DNA from: Streptomyces sp. NRRL F-6131 | Lineage (GTDB): Bacteria; Actinomycetota; Actinomycetes; Streptomycetales; Streptomycetaceae | DNA length: 23,369 nucleotides | Direction of reading: 5' to 3' | Assembly: GCA_000719695.1 (NCBI GenBank) | Contig: JOHN01000091.1 | Coordinates: 1-23,369, forward strand | Made by a program: the position numbers and the translations under genes | In this document: piece by piece, positions 1 to 8,633 of the stretch | How positions within the stretch are numbered: position 1 is the stretch's first letter | How the letters are laid out: the number at the start of each line of letters is the position of its first letter | Notes under the pieces: model-generated | Databases searched by the model: none | Told to the model about the DNA's origin: nothing | Seen by the model: the letters and a program-made list of their open reading frames with translations, nothing else

Positions 1-109
1 CGTTGTCCAGGGCGACGACGCGGGTCTCGCCCTCCCCGTAGACCTTGTTCAGGCCGGTGGCGCGGGCGGCCGCCCGGCCGGTGCGGACGGCGGTTGCGGG
101 CATCGTCAC
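1..109 (-). CDS. ABC transporter ATP-binding protein, N-terminal fragment
   Basis: Only the first 36 codons lie in the window; the gene runs off the left edge. The visible protein starts MTMPATAVRTGRAAARATG and continues LNKVYGEGETRVVALDN. This is the opening beta strand of an ABC ATPase of the MacB/LolD type, in which the phrase 'L.K.Y..GE..V.ALD' comes before the Walker A motif, not visible here. Such ATPases pair with a permease that exports lipids, peptides or drugs. The GTG at 109 is chosen because AGGAG lies 6 nt upstream; the ATG at 103 is the alternative, with 12 nt spacing. The permease would be expected beyond the edge. The substrate cannot be inferred. Confidence 0.6.
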   Translation of the reverse strand, partial: MTMPATAVRTGRAAARATGLNKVYGEGETRVVALDN

Positions 110-188
110 GAAGGGCTCCTGGGGAGTGCGGACGGCGGGGAGCGCCGAAGGGGGAGGGGTGCCGAAGGAATGGCCGAAGTTGAATCGG

Positions 189-239
189 ATGATCGTCTTC
201 CGTTCCATTCTCGCAACCGGCCCGCGACCGAATGGTCGC
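189..239 (-). promoter_or_regulatory. Candidate promoter and operator of the ABC ATPase gene
   Basis: Reading leftward, a TTGCGA-like -35 (216-211) and a GATCAT-like -10 (194-189) are separated by 16 nt. Just upstream, 224-239 is a perfect inverted repeat with 6-bp arms, GCGACC-GAAT-GGTCGC, suitable for a dimeric regulator. The promoter boxes match consensus only loosely, so the palindrome is the firmer observation. No regulator gene for it is visible in the window. Confidence 0.3.
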
Positions 240-294
240 TCCCGGGTACGGGCTCCCCCCGCCGTCCCGGCGGCGCGACGGGGGGTTCCCTCCT

Positions 295-320
295 CCTCAG
301 GTATGACGCCCGCCCTGAGG
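295..320 (-). terminator. Hairpin after the Mrr-TerD gene
   Basis: Perfect 7-bp arms CCTCAGG / CCTGAGG with a 12-nt loop lie 17 nt past the stop codon of the leftward gene ending at 337. There is no T run, which is usual for actinomycete terminators. Confidence 0.45.
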
Positions 321-336
321 CGCGCCGTCGGCCCGG

Positions 337-2565
337 CTACTCGACCGCGACGCCCCAGCGCACCGCGAGACCGGCCAGGCCGCCCGCCACCGGTGTCCCG
401 CTCGGGGTGAACCGCCAGGCACCGCCCTGCCGTTGGAAGGAGCCGACGACCATCGCGCTCTCCGACACCCCGCCGGTCCCCGCCGCCCACTGCGCGGCGC
501 CGGTCACGTCCGGGCCGAACGCGACGGTCACCGCCAGCCCGTGCACATAGCCGAGCGGCAGCGCCGGCGGCTCCTCCTCCTCGGTGGACACCGCCACCAC
601 CACCTCGTCCACCCCGGGCGCCAAGCGGGCCGTGTCCAGGGTGAGTTCGGCCCGGCGGACCGGCTCGCCCGGCACCGAGCGGGTGGGGTGCAGCCGGATC
701 GCGCCGTCCGGGTCCTGCGGGCTGTTGAAGAACACGAAGTGCTCGTCGTCCAGCACCCGGCCGCCCGCGCACAGGAACGCCGAGACGTCCAGCTCGACCG
801 GGTCCCCGGCGGCCGTGCGGCTGCCCCAGGACAGGGCCAGCGTGGTGGTCCTCGCGCGGGTGCTGTCGTTCCCTCCGCCGCCCTGCCCGGCGTCGGTCCC
901 GCCGCTGCTGTGCCCGGCGCCGCTGCCGTTCGCCGCGCTGCCGTTCGCGGTGCTGCCGTTCGCCGCGCTGCCGTTCCCGTCCCGGGTGCGCTCGCCGAGC
1001 CGGCCGCGCAGGCCCTGCTCGGCCAGCAGCTCCACCAGTTCCGGACCGCTCACCAGGGTCAGCGGCTTGTTGCGGATGTAGTCGTACGAACCCGGCCCGA
1101 ACCCGGCGGTGGTCACCAGGATGCCCTTGATCGCGCCGTGGTGGCGGACCGTCGAGTCCAGGTCGCGCACCGCCGTGGGAGAGACCGTCGAACGGTAGCG
1201 CTTGGCCTGGATGACGATCCGTCCGCCGGTCACCGGATCGAGGTCCTCGGCGACCACGTCCACCCCGGCGTCCCCGCTGCGCGCCGTGGTCATCACCCGG
1301 AAGCCGCGCAGCCGGAACAGCTCCGCGATCAGCTCCTCGAACTCGATCGGGTCCATCTCGAAGAGGTCCGGGTCCTCCTCGCCGCCCTGCCCGGCCACAC
1401 TGCCGCCGACCGTCTCCGGCAGCCGGTCCGGCCGCACCTCGTCCAGCCGCTCGGGGCGCGCCGACAGCACCCCGCCCAGCGCCTGGAAGCACTCCACCGC
1501 CGCCACCCGGTCCAGCGTCAGACCGGCGAACTCGCCCCGGTCCACCGTCACCGTGGTCAGGAAGCGCTCCGCCTCGCGGCCGGTCGCCGGGTCGATGCCG
1601 CGGACGAAGCCGTTCAGCACCACGGAGGCCAGCAGCCCGTCGCCGTCCGCCCGGTACAGCTCGGCCACCACCCGCAGCGCGCTCTGCGCCAGCACCTCCC
1701 GGTACAGCGCCTTGCGCTCGGTCGCCGGGCGGGCCACCTCGGCCTCGCGGTCGTCCGTCTTCACGTACCGCACCCGGCCGGTCGCCGGCACGACGTCCGG
1801 GCCCGGCAGCTCCCAGTTCACCACCAGCTGGCGGCTGCTCGCCTCCCAGGCCGCCACCAGCCGGTGCGGGAAGCCCTCCGGCCAGCCCGCCGAGGCGTAC
1901 AGCACCGCGGTGAAGTACTCCTGCACCGCCTCCGCCTCGCCGGAGCGCAGCCGGCGCAGCAACTCCTCCGTCCGCGCGGCCCGTTCCTCGTCCTCCCGGC
2001 GGAACCGGGCCACCCACGCCAGGTACTGCTCGTGGTACTCGCCCAGCCGCCGCTGCCGGTCCGCCTCGGCGGCCTGCGCCGCGTACCAGTCCTGCTCGAA
2101 CCGGGCCCTGGCCTGCGCCACGTACTGCTCGTACTGCTGCCACACCCCGGGATTGCGGGCCTGCACCGGGTCCGGCGGCGGCACCTGGTAGCGGGCCTGG
2201 TCCGGCATCGGCACCGGCACGCCCAGCCGGCCCGGCGCGAACGGCGGCACCGGTCGGGGCGCCAGCAGGCTCTGCGTCCGGAACGCCGGACGGCCGGCGC
2301 CGGCCGCCAGCAGCCCGCGCAACTCCCCCACCCGGGCATCGAGTTCGGCCGTCCGCCGGGCCGCCTCGGCCTCCCGGGACTGCTGGTAGGCCTTCTGCGC
2401 CTCCCGCTCGGTGCGGGCCGCCTCCTTCTGCGCCTCGCGCTGCTCCCGCTCCCGCCGGCGCTGCTCGGCGGCCTGGGCGCGCCACCGAGCCTCCTCCCGG
2501 CGCTGCTCCTGTCGCTGCGCCTCCGCCCAGACCGCCAGCACCCCGTCGTTCCGCCGCCCCGCCAC
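337..2565 (-). CDS. Mrr-type restriction endonuclease domain fused to a TerD domain
   Basis: A 742-residue protein. Residues 10-80 are a charged Glu/Arg/Gln-rich coiled coil, and 140-200 a second helical charged region. Residues 200-390 resemble the conserved region that precedes the nuclease in actinobacterial Mrr-like proteins. Residues 402-515 are an Mrr_cat PD-(D/E)xK nuclease: E411 in the EFEELIAELF helix, D436 in GDAGVDVVAE, and Q453/K455 in IQAKRY, all catalytic residues present. An Asn-Gly-Ser repeat linker (530-566) leads to a C-terminal TerD domain (572-742), recognisable from 'ELDVSAFLCAGGRVLDDEHFVFFN' in two parts and the ending AGGLAGLAVRWGV. The TerD middle is shorter than in stand-alone TerD. 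GTG 2565 is chosen because AAGGGG sits 5 nt upstream and the conserved reading begins there; the frame stays open to 2688. Mrr enzymes cut modified DNA, and TerD proteins bind calcium in stress and phage-resistance systems. A cytoplasmic DNA-damage or defence role is inferred. Confidence 0.85.
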   Translation of the reverse strand: MAGRRNDGVLAVWAEAQRQEQRREEARWRAQAAEQRRREREQREAQKEAARTEREAQKAYQQSREAEAARRTAELDARVGELRGLLAAGAGRPAFRTQSLLAPRPVPPFAPGRLGVPVPMPDQARYQVPPPDPVQARNPGVWQQYEQYVAQARARFEQDWYAAQAAEADRQRRLGEYHEQYLAWVARFRREDEERAARTEELLRRLRSGEAEAVQEYFTAVLYASAGWPEGFPHRLVAAWEASSRQLVVNWELPGPDVVPATGRVRYVKTDDREAEVARPATERKALYREVLAQSALRVVAELYRADGDGLLASVVLNGFVRGIDPATGREAERFLTTVTVDRGEFAGLTLDRVAAVECFQALGGVLSARPERLDEVRPDRLPETVGGSVAGQGGEEDPDLFEMDPIEFEELIAELFRLRGFRVMTTARSGDAGVDVVAEDLDPVTGGRIVIQAKRYRSTVSPTAVRDLDSTVRHHGAIKGILVTTAGFGPGSYDYIRNKPLTLVSGPELVELLAEQGLRGRLGERTRDGNGSAANGSTANGSAANGSGAGHSSGGTDAGQGGGGNDSTRARTTTLALSWGSRTAAGDPVELDVSAFLCAGGRVLDDEHFVFFNSPQDPDGAIRLHPTRSVPGEPVRRAELTLDTARLAPGVDEVVVAVSTEEEEPPALPLGYVHGLAVTVAFGPDVTGAAQWAAGTGGVSESAMVVGSFQRQGGAWRFTPSGTPVAGGLAGLAVRWGVAVE
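922..975 (-). repeat. 15-bp tandem repeat coding an Asn-Gly-Ser-rich linker
   Basis: Within the Mrr-TerD gene, about three and a half copies of a 15-bp unit encode NGS(A/T)A repeats at residues 531-548. They form a flexible hinge between nuclease and TerD domains. Copy number is likely to vary between strains by slippage. Confidence 0.7.
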
Positions 2566-2708
2566 GTCCACCCCTTCGCTCCACGCCGCTCCGCCGCGGC
2601 GCCCGTCTCCCGGCCGCGCCGCCGCCCGCGCCCGCCACAATAGAACGTGCACCGGGGGAGCGCGCAAAGGGCCCGCGACCTGCGACATCGGCCGGGGGTG
2701 AACGGGCG

Positions 2709-3416
2709 TCAGGCCCCGGCGGCCGGCTCCCGCGCGTCCTGCGGGGCGTCCTGCGGGACGTCGGCGTACCAGCGCCAGGCGGTGCGGCGCGGGCGACCGG
2801 GGAGTGCGGTGCGGCCGGTGGCCCAGAGCAGGGTCGGCCAGGGGCCGGCGGGCTCGGGCCGGACGTCCGGGAACAGTCGGGCCAGGGTGCGGTGGCAGAC
2901 GTCGGCCGGCGGTTCCCAGGGCAGGCCCAGCCCCTCGGCGACGTCGTGCAGGTGGACGAGGGTCTCCACCAGGCTCATCGCGACGAACCCGGCCGGGTCG
3001 GCCAGCCCCCAGGGGTGGAAGGCCCGGACCTCGGGCCCCCTGGTCCGGGCGATCGAGACCATCAGCCCGCCGCTCGCCTCCAGTACCTCGACCAGGGCCG
3101 CCGGGCCGCCGGTCCGTTCGGCGAAGACGAAGTTGTTCGGCCCGCCGGGGAAGGGGTGCCGCGCGACGAAGGGCACGTAGCGGTCGCGCGGCGGCTCCTC
3201 CGGGCCGAGCTGGGCCGCGTAGGCGAGCAGGTCGTCCGCCAGGTGTTCGACGGTGCTCCAGCAGTCCCAGTCGATGCCGCCGGCCGGCCGCGACCAGTCG
3301 GTGTCGGAGGGGGCGGCGCGCAGGGTGGTGGCGGCGAGCCGCAGGACGGCGGCCAGGTCGTCCGGGGTCACGGGCCCGGGTGCGGCGGGATCGGTCACGG
3401 TGTCGGTGGTGATCAT
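2709..3416 (-). CDS. DinB-fold maleylpyruvate isomerase-like protein (mycothiol-dependent type)
   Basis: A 235-residue soluble protein of the actinobacterial maleylpyruvate isomerase N-terminal / DinB superfamily. These four-helix-bundle proteins bind a divalent metal, and several use mycothiol as thiol cofactor. The likely metal ligands are H58 in STVEHLADDL, with E151 and H155 in VETLVHLHDV. The spacing closely matches the H-E-H triad of mycothiol-dependent maleylpyruvate isomerase. The C-terminal part holds a Trp-rich segment followed by a disordered Ala/Pro tail. The ATG at 3416 starts the protein; the divergent DUF2797 gene begins 141 bp away. The substrate is unknown: many members are thiol S-transferases or uncharacterised. 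No operon partner is apparent, with a 143-bp gap before the downstream Mrr-TerD gene. Confidence 0.8.
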   Translation of the reverse strand: MITTDTVTDPAAPGPVTPDDLAAVLRLAATTLRAAPSDTDWSRPAGGIDWDCWSTVEHLADDLLAYAAQLGPEEPPRDRYVPFVARHPFPGGPNNFVFAERTGGPAALVEVLEASGGLMVSIARTRGPEVRAFHPWGLADPAGFVAMSLVETLVHLHDVAEGLGLPWEPPADVCHRTLARLFPDVRPEPAGPWPTLLWATGRTALPGRPRRTAWRWYADVPQDAPQDAREPAAGA

Positions 3417-3557
3417 GCCGTGACGCTATCCGGCTCCCGGCCGCCGGTCGAGCAACCGGGTCGACCGGCGGCCGCGGCCGCCGGGGCGACCGCTGTCGGT
3501 GCCACCGGGTAGCCTCGACCGTTCGGGCGGTGCGGGCGAGGCGCGGGCGAGGTACGG

Positions 3558-4472
3558 GTGAGCGGGGCAGGCGGGTGGGTCTCCACCGGATTGGCGTGGC
3601 GGGACGGCCGGGCGGTGCTGAGCGCCGTCCACGGCCGCCGGGTGCACGAGCGCGAGGTGGTGCCGGGCACCGAGGTCGGCTGGCTGCTGGGCGGCCCGCG
3701 CCGCTGCACCGGCGCCTGGCTGGTCGGCCGCGACGAGCGCACGCCGTGCCCGCACCACGCCGAGATCGATCCGTCCGGCGGCGCCGTCCAGTGCGCCCCC
3801 TGCCAGAGCGTGGACCGCGGCCTGGCGCTGGCCCGCGACCAGATCCTCGACGACGGCCGCACCTACCGGCTGTACCTGGCCTGGTTCGGCGAGGGCCTGC
3901 TGAAGGTCGGCCTGACCGCCGAGCAGCGCGGCACCAGCCGGCTGCTCGAACAGGGCGCGCTGGCCTGGACGTTCGCCGCCCGGGGCGGTCTGCCCGCCGT
4001 CCGGCGCGCCGAACTCACCGTCGCCGCCTCCGGGCTGGCCCGCGAGCGGTTCAAGGTCCGGGCGAAGCTGGCGCACTGGTGGGAGCACGGTGACGCCGAC
4101 CACCGCCGCGCCGTGCTGACGGACGCGCGGGCTCGGGCGCACGCCCTGCTGGACGGGCACGGGGTGGAGCTGCTGCCCGAGCACCCGGTGGTCGACCACG
4201 TCGAGGTCTTCGGCCTGACCGGGGGCGCTCCCGACGCCTACCACGCGGTCGAGGGCCTGGCGGAAGGCGCGGTGGTGGCCGGGCGGCTGCGGGCACCGAT
4301 CGGCCGGCACCTGCTGCTCGACCGGGCGGACGGCGGGCCGCCGTTGCTCCTGGACACCCGGCTGCTGACCGGCTGGACGCTCACCCCGGCGGTCGGCCGC
4401 CCGCCGTCGGGGCTGGCGCTGGCCGAGCGGGTCCGGCCGGCCGAGCCGGACACCCAGGAGGCGCTCTTCTGA
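3558..4472 (+). CDS. DUF2797 family zinc-binding protein
   Basis: A 304-residue protein recognised as DUF2797 by its layout. An N-terminal beta-rich part ends in C50. It is followed by a CxxH (C64, H67) and CxxC (C79, C82) cluster that probably binds zinc. Next comes the signature YRLYLAWFG (103-111), KVGLT (116-120), R124/R128 and EQGA (131-134). The order Tyr-x-x-Tyr, then Lys-Val-Gly-x-Thr, then Arg resembles a GIY-YIG nuclease core (inference), but the catalytic fit is incomplete. The C-terminal half is less conserved and ends in ALF. GTG 3558 has GAGG 5 nt upstream, and a possible -10 TAGCCT lies at 3510-3515. The biochemical function of the family is not known to me. The gene is convergent with the small zinc-ribbon pair downstream. 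Confidence 0.8.
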   Translation: MSGAGGWVSTGLAWRDGRAVLSAVHGRRVHEREVVPGTEVGWLLGGPRRCTGAWLVGRDERTPCPHHAEIDPSGGAVQCAPCQSVDRGLALARDQILDDGRTYRLYLAWFGEGLLKVGLTAEQRGTSRLLEQGALAWTFAARGGLPAVRRAELTVAASGLARERFKVRAKLAHWWEHGDADHRRAVLTDARARAHALLDGHGVELLPEHPVVDHVEVFGLTGGAPDAYHAVEGLAEGAVVAGRLRAPIGRHLLLDRADGGPPLLLDTRLLTGWTLTPAVGRPPSGLALAERVRPAEPDTQEALF

Positions 4473-4484
4473 ACTCGGGGTCCC

Positions 4485-4514
4485 GGCACCGGGTGCCCTC
4501 CCGAACGGCGTTCG
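4485..4514. terminator. Two short inverted repeats between convergent genes
   Basis: 4485-4497 is GGCACC-G-GGTGCC, and 4502-4514 is CGAAC-GGC-GTTCG. They fill the 61-bp gap between the DUF2797 stop (4472) and the stop of the leftward zinc-ribbon gene (4534). Each stem is short; together they could act as a bidirectional terminator. Confidence 0.3.
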
Positions 4515-4533
4515 CCGCCGCTCGCTACACCGG

Positions 4534-4869
4534 CTACGCCAGCTTGCTGCGCAGCGCGCCCGGCCCGGAGCGGGCCCGCCGGGAGACCGGCGGCCGCGAC
4601 GGCCGGACGTCCGGGCGTCCGCCCGCCGACTCCTCCGCACCGGCCGCACCGGCCGCACCGGCCCCGCCGCGCGCGCCTCCCGCCCGCGCCGCCCGAGCCG
4701 TCGCCAGCGCGACCCTCGCCAGCAGCGGGTCCTCCCGGACCCCCGCCGCCCGCTTCGCCGCCTGGCAGTGCGTGCACCAGACCGGCGAGGCCGGCCCGTC
4801 GGGGTACACCATCGCCTCCGGCGGCAGGTAATGGCTGCCGCACTCGACGCATTCGAAGACCAGCCTCAT
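4534..4869 (-). CDS. Small zinc-ribbon protein with Ala/Gly/Arg-rich tail
   Basis: A 111-residue protein. The N-terminal 40 residues carry two CxxC pairs: C7/C10 in FECVECGSHY and C32/C35 in WCTHCQAAKR. They are typical of a structural zinc ribbon of about 25 residues between knuckles. Residues 45-111 are Ala/Gly-rich, then Arg/Pro/Ser-rich, probably disordered and possibly nucleic-acid-binding through their basic charge. The ATG at 4869 overlaps the TGA of the upstream gene (ATGA, 4866-4869), so translation is probably coupled. I do not recognise a named family beyond actinobacterial CxxC proteins. The tail has strong GC-driven composition, but the frame is supported by the N-terminal motifs and the overlap. 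Confidence 0.7.
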   Translation of the reverse strand: MRLVFECVECGSHYLPPEAMVYPDGPASPVWCTHCQAAKRAAGVREDPLLARVALATARAARAGGARGGAGAAGAAGAEESAGGRPDVRPSRPPVSRRARSGPGALRSKLA

Positions 4870-5030
4870 CCGACGATCACCGTCCCGGATCCGTGGCACC
4901 GACCGCAGGGTGACCAGAAGGTGTGGATCTTCGGCACCATGCTTCCTTCCTCGTCCAGTTCGACCGTGGCCTCGGTCTTCTGGGTCCCGCCGGACCCGGA
5001 GCACCCGGAGCAGGCCTGAACCTCGGGCAT
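4866..5030 (-). CDS. Tiny DnaJ-zinc-finger-like CxxCxGxG protein
   Basis: A 54-residue protein with two DnaJ-type half motifs: C7-x-x-C10-SGSG near the start and C42-x-x-C45-HGSG near the end. In DnaJ such repeats pair to hold zinc, so this protein has one complete four-cysteine site with no J domain. A strong GAGGA ribosome site lies 6 nt before ATG 5030, and a promoter-like sequence is immediately upstream. It is the first gene of a two-gene leftward operon with the larger zinc-ribbon protein, sharing an ATGA stop/start overlap. Similar small actinobacterial proteins are usually annotated only as hypothetical. A role as a metal-holding chaperone accessory is speculative. Confidence 0.75.
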   Translation of the reverse strand: MPEVQACSGCSGSGGTQKTEATVELDEEGSMVPKIHTFWSPCGRCHGSGTVIVG

Positions 5031-5056
5031 ATGCGTTCCTCCTCGGCGCGGGGACC

Positions 5057-5084
5057 ACGGTAGCGCGAAATCCGGGCGGTCAGC
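5057..5084 (-). promoter_or_regulatory. Candidate promoter of the small zinc-protein pair
   Basis: Leftward GCTGAC (5084-5079), 16-nt spacer, TACCGT (5062-5057). The start codon is 27 nt further, with a strong ribosome site between. It lies just downstream of the sdh terminator, giving the pair its own transcription unit. Confidence 0.45.
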
Positions 5085-5107
5085 ACCGATCCTGACGATC
5101 CGTCGAA

Positions 5108-5146
5108 GAAGCGGGGCGCGCACGAGCACCACGCGCGCCCCGCTTC
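5108..5146 (-). terminator. Terminator of the sdhCAB operon
   Basis: A perfect 14-bp stem (5108-5121 with 5133-5146) and an 11-nt loop, 13 nt past the sdhB stop. It is a GC-rich hairpin without a T run. Confidence 0.8.
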
Positions 5147-5158
5147 GGTCCTGGGGTG

Positions 5159-5901
5159 TCAGCGGCCTCCGCCCAGTGAACTGCGCAGGTACGCGCGGTT
5201 CATGGCGGCGATGCTGGGCAGCGGGATGCCCTTGGGGCAGGCCGTCGCGCACTCGCCGGTGTTGGTGCAGCCGCCGAAGCCCTCCGCGTCCATCGCCTCC
5301 ACCATGTTCCGGACCCGGGACGCGCGTTCGGGCGCGCCCTGCGGCAGGACGTTGAGGTGGACCACCTTGGCGGAGGTGAACAGCATCGCCGAGCCGTTCG
5401 GGCAGGCCGCCACGCACGCGCCGCAGCCGATGCACTCGGCGTGCTCGAACGCGGTGTCGGCGGCCTCCTTGGGGACGGGCGTGGCGTGCGCGTCGGGCGC
5501 GCTGCCGGTCGGGGCGGTGATGTATCCACCGGCGCCGATGATCCGGTCGAAGGCGGACCGGTCCACCACCAGGTCCTTGACCACCGGGAAGGCCGCCGCG
5601 CGCCACGGCTCGACGTCGATGGTGTCGCCGTCCTCGAAGTGCCGCATGTGCAACTGGCAGGTGGTGGTGCGCTCGGGGCCGTGCGCCCGGCCGTTGATCA
5701 CCATGCCGCAGGCGCCGCAGATCCCCTCGCGGCAGTCGTGGTCGAAGGCGACGGGCGTGTCGCCCCGGGTGATCAGCTCCTCGTTGAGGGTGTCCAGCAT
5801 CTCCAGGAAGGACATGTCCGGGCTGATTCCGTCGACCCGGTAGGTGGTCATCGAGCCGGGCGCGTCGGGGCCCGCCTGGCGCCAGATCCGAAGGGTGAGT
5901 T

Positions 5902-5905
<4 letters not shown>
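5159..5905 (-). CDS. sdhB: Succinate dehydrogenase/fumarate reductase iron-sulfur subunit
   Basis: A 248-residue electron-transfer subunit linking the flavoprotein to the membrane hemes. The N-terminal ferredoxin domain holds the [2Fe-2S] ligands C58, C63, C66 and C83 (within [10 protein letters not shown] and TTTCQLHM). The C-terminal domain holds C158-x2-C161-x2-C164-x3-C168-P and C213-x5-C219-x3-C223-P, the standard ligand set for one [4Fe-4S] and one [3Fe-4S] cluster. All are present. The start is GTG 5905, with GGAG 6 nt upstream; it overlaps the sdhA stop by 4 nt (GTGA). At 248 residues it matches the size I recall for mycobacterial Sdh1 iron-sulfur protein. Last gene of the operon, followed by a strong hairpin. 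Confidence 0.97.
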
Positions 5906-7844
<1,939 letters not shown>

Positions 7845-7848
<4 letters not shown>

Positions 7849-8549
7849 CTCACCACTCCGGTCATCACGGCCACGGGGACGGACAGGAAGCCCACGGTCA
7901 GCACCAGGGCCAGCCCGTCGGCGATCAGCTTCAGGGCGCGGTCCCGGCGGGCGTTGTTGGCGCCGAGGGTCTGTGCGGCGCTCCAGAAGCCGTGCCGGAC
8001 GTGCAGGCCCACGGCGAGCATCGCCACGATGTAGATCACGCAGGAGTACCAGGTGCCGAAGGAGGCCACGATGTTCTGGTACGGCCGGCCGTGCTCGGCG
8101 TTGGGGTTCACCGTCAGCGTGGTCAGGTCGAGGATGTGCCAGACGACGAACAGCGCGAGGATGATCCCGCCCCAGCGCATCGTCCGGGTCGCGTAGCTCG
8201 CCCGCTGCCGCCGGTGCGCGTACTTGCTCGGCCGGGCGGCGAGGTCCCGCCGGCTCAGCTGGTACGCGGCCACGCCGTGCAGCCCGACGGCGGCCAGCAG
8301 ACCCACCCGGGCGATCCAGAGGAACCACTCGTGGTGCAGGACGGGCTCGCCGAGGGTGCGCAGCCAGGCCGCGTAGCCGTTGAGGTCGTCCGGGCCGAAG
8401 AAGACCTTGAGGTTGCCCAGCATGTGCGCGACCAGGTACAGCAGCATGGCCAGTCCGCTGACGGCCATGACCGCCTTCTTGCCGACGGTCGACCGCCAGA
8501 GGGTCGCCAGGGTGGACGGATGCCGGGCCGTCCGAGTCGCGGTTGTCAT
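7845..8549 (-). CDS. sdhC: Succinate dehydrogenase cytochrome b subunit, diheme type
   Basis: A 234-residue single membrane anchor with about five transmembrane helices (roughly 26-45, 75-98, 126-146, 168-188, 207-228). H42, H91, H138 and H183 lie in the first four helices. Their spacing closely parallels the four heme-binding histidines of Wolinella fumarate reductase FrdC, so two b hemes are expected. Only one anchor gene is present, consistent with the fused type-B architecture instead of separate SdhC and SdhD. The ATG at 8549 is chosen because the family reading begins soon after and no ribosome site precedes it; a TACCGT box 7 nt upstream suggests a leaderless mRNA. First gene of the operon; it overlaps sdhA by 4 nt. 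Confidence 0.95.
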
Positions 8550-8556
8550 GGCGTCA

Positions 8557-8587
8557 ACGGTAGGGACGGCCGCCAGGGTGCGTCCAA
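8557..8587 (-). promoter_or_regulatory. Candidate leaderless promoter of sdhCAB
   Basis: TTGGAC (8587-8582), 19-nt spacer, TACCGT (8562-8557), then 7 nt to the sdhC ATG. The distance puts transcription start at or next to the start codon, and no ribosome site is visible. Confidence 0.55.
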
Positions 8588-8607
8588 GACATGATGCGGC
8601 TCGTGAC

Positions 8608-8626
8608 GATAGTTCGTGCCTATCCT
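8608..8626 (+). promoter_or_regulatory. LysR-type operator overlapping the lysR -10 box
   Basis: GATAG-N7-CTATC (8608-8624) is a perfect dyad and contains the LysR signature T-N11-A (T8610, A8622). Its right arm overlaps TATCCT (8621-8626), a -10 box placed 7 nt before the lysR GTG. Binding here would repress lysR, and the site sits upstream of the sdhC promoter, where LysR proteins usually activate. Confidence 0.55.
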
Positions 8627-8633
8627 GGGAGCT

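Noticed and set aside
433..2643. Long open rightward frame opposite the Mrr-TerD gene
   Set aside because: Its translation is His/Arg/Pro/Gln-rich low complexity, typical of the antisense of GC-rich coding DNA, whereas the leftward frame has clear domains.
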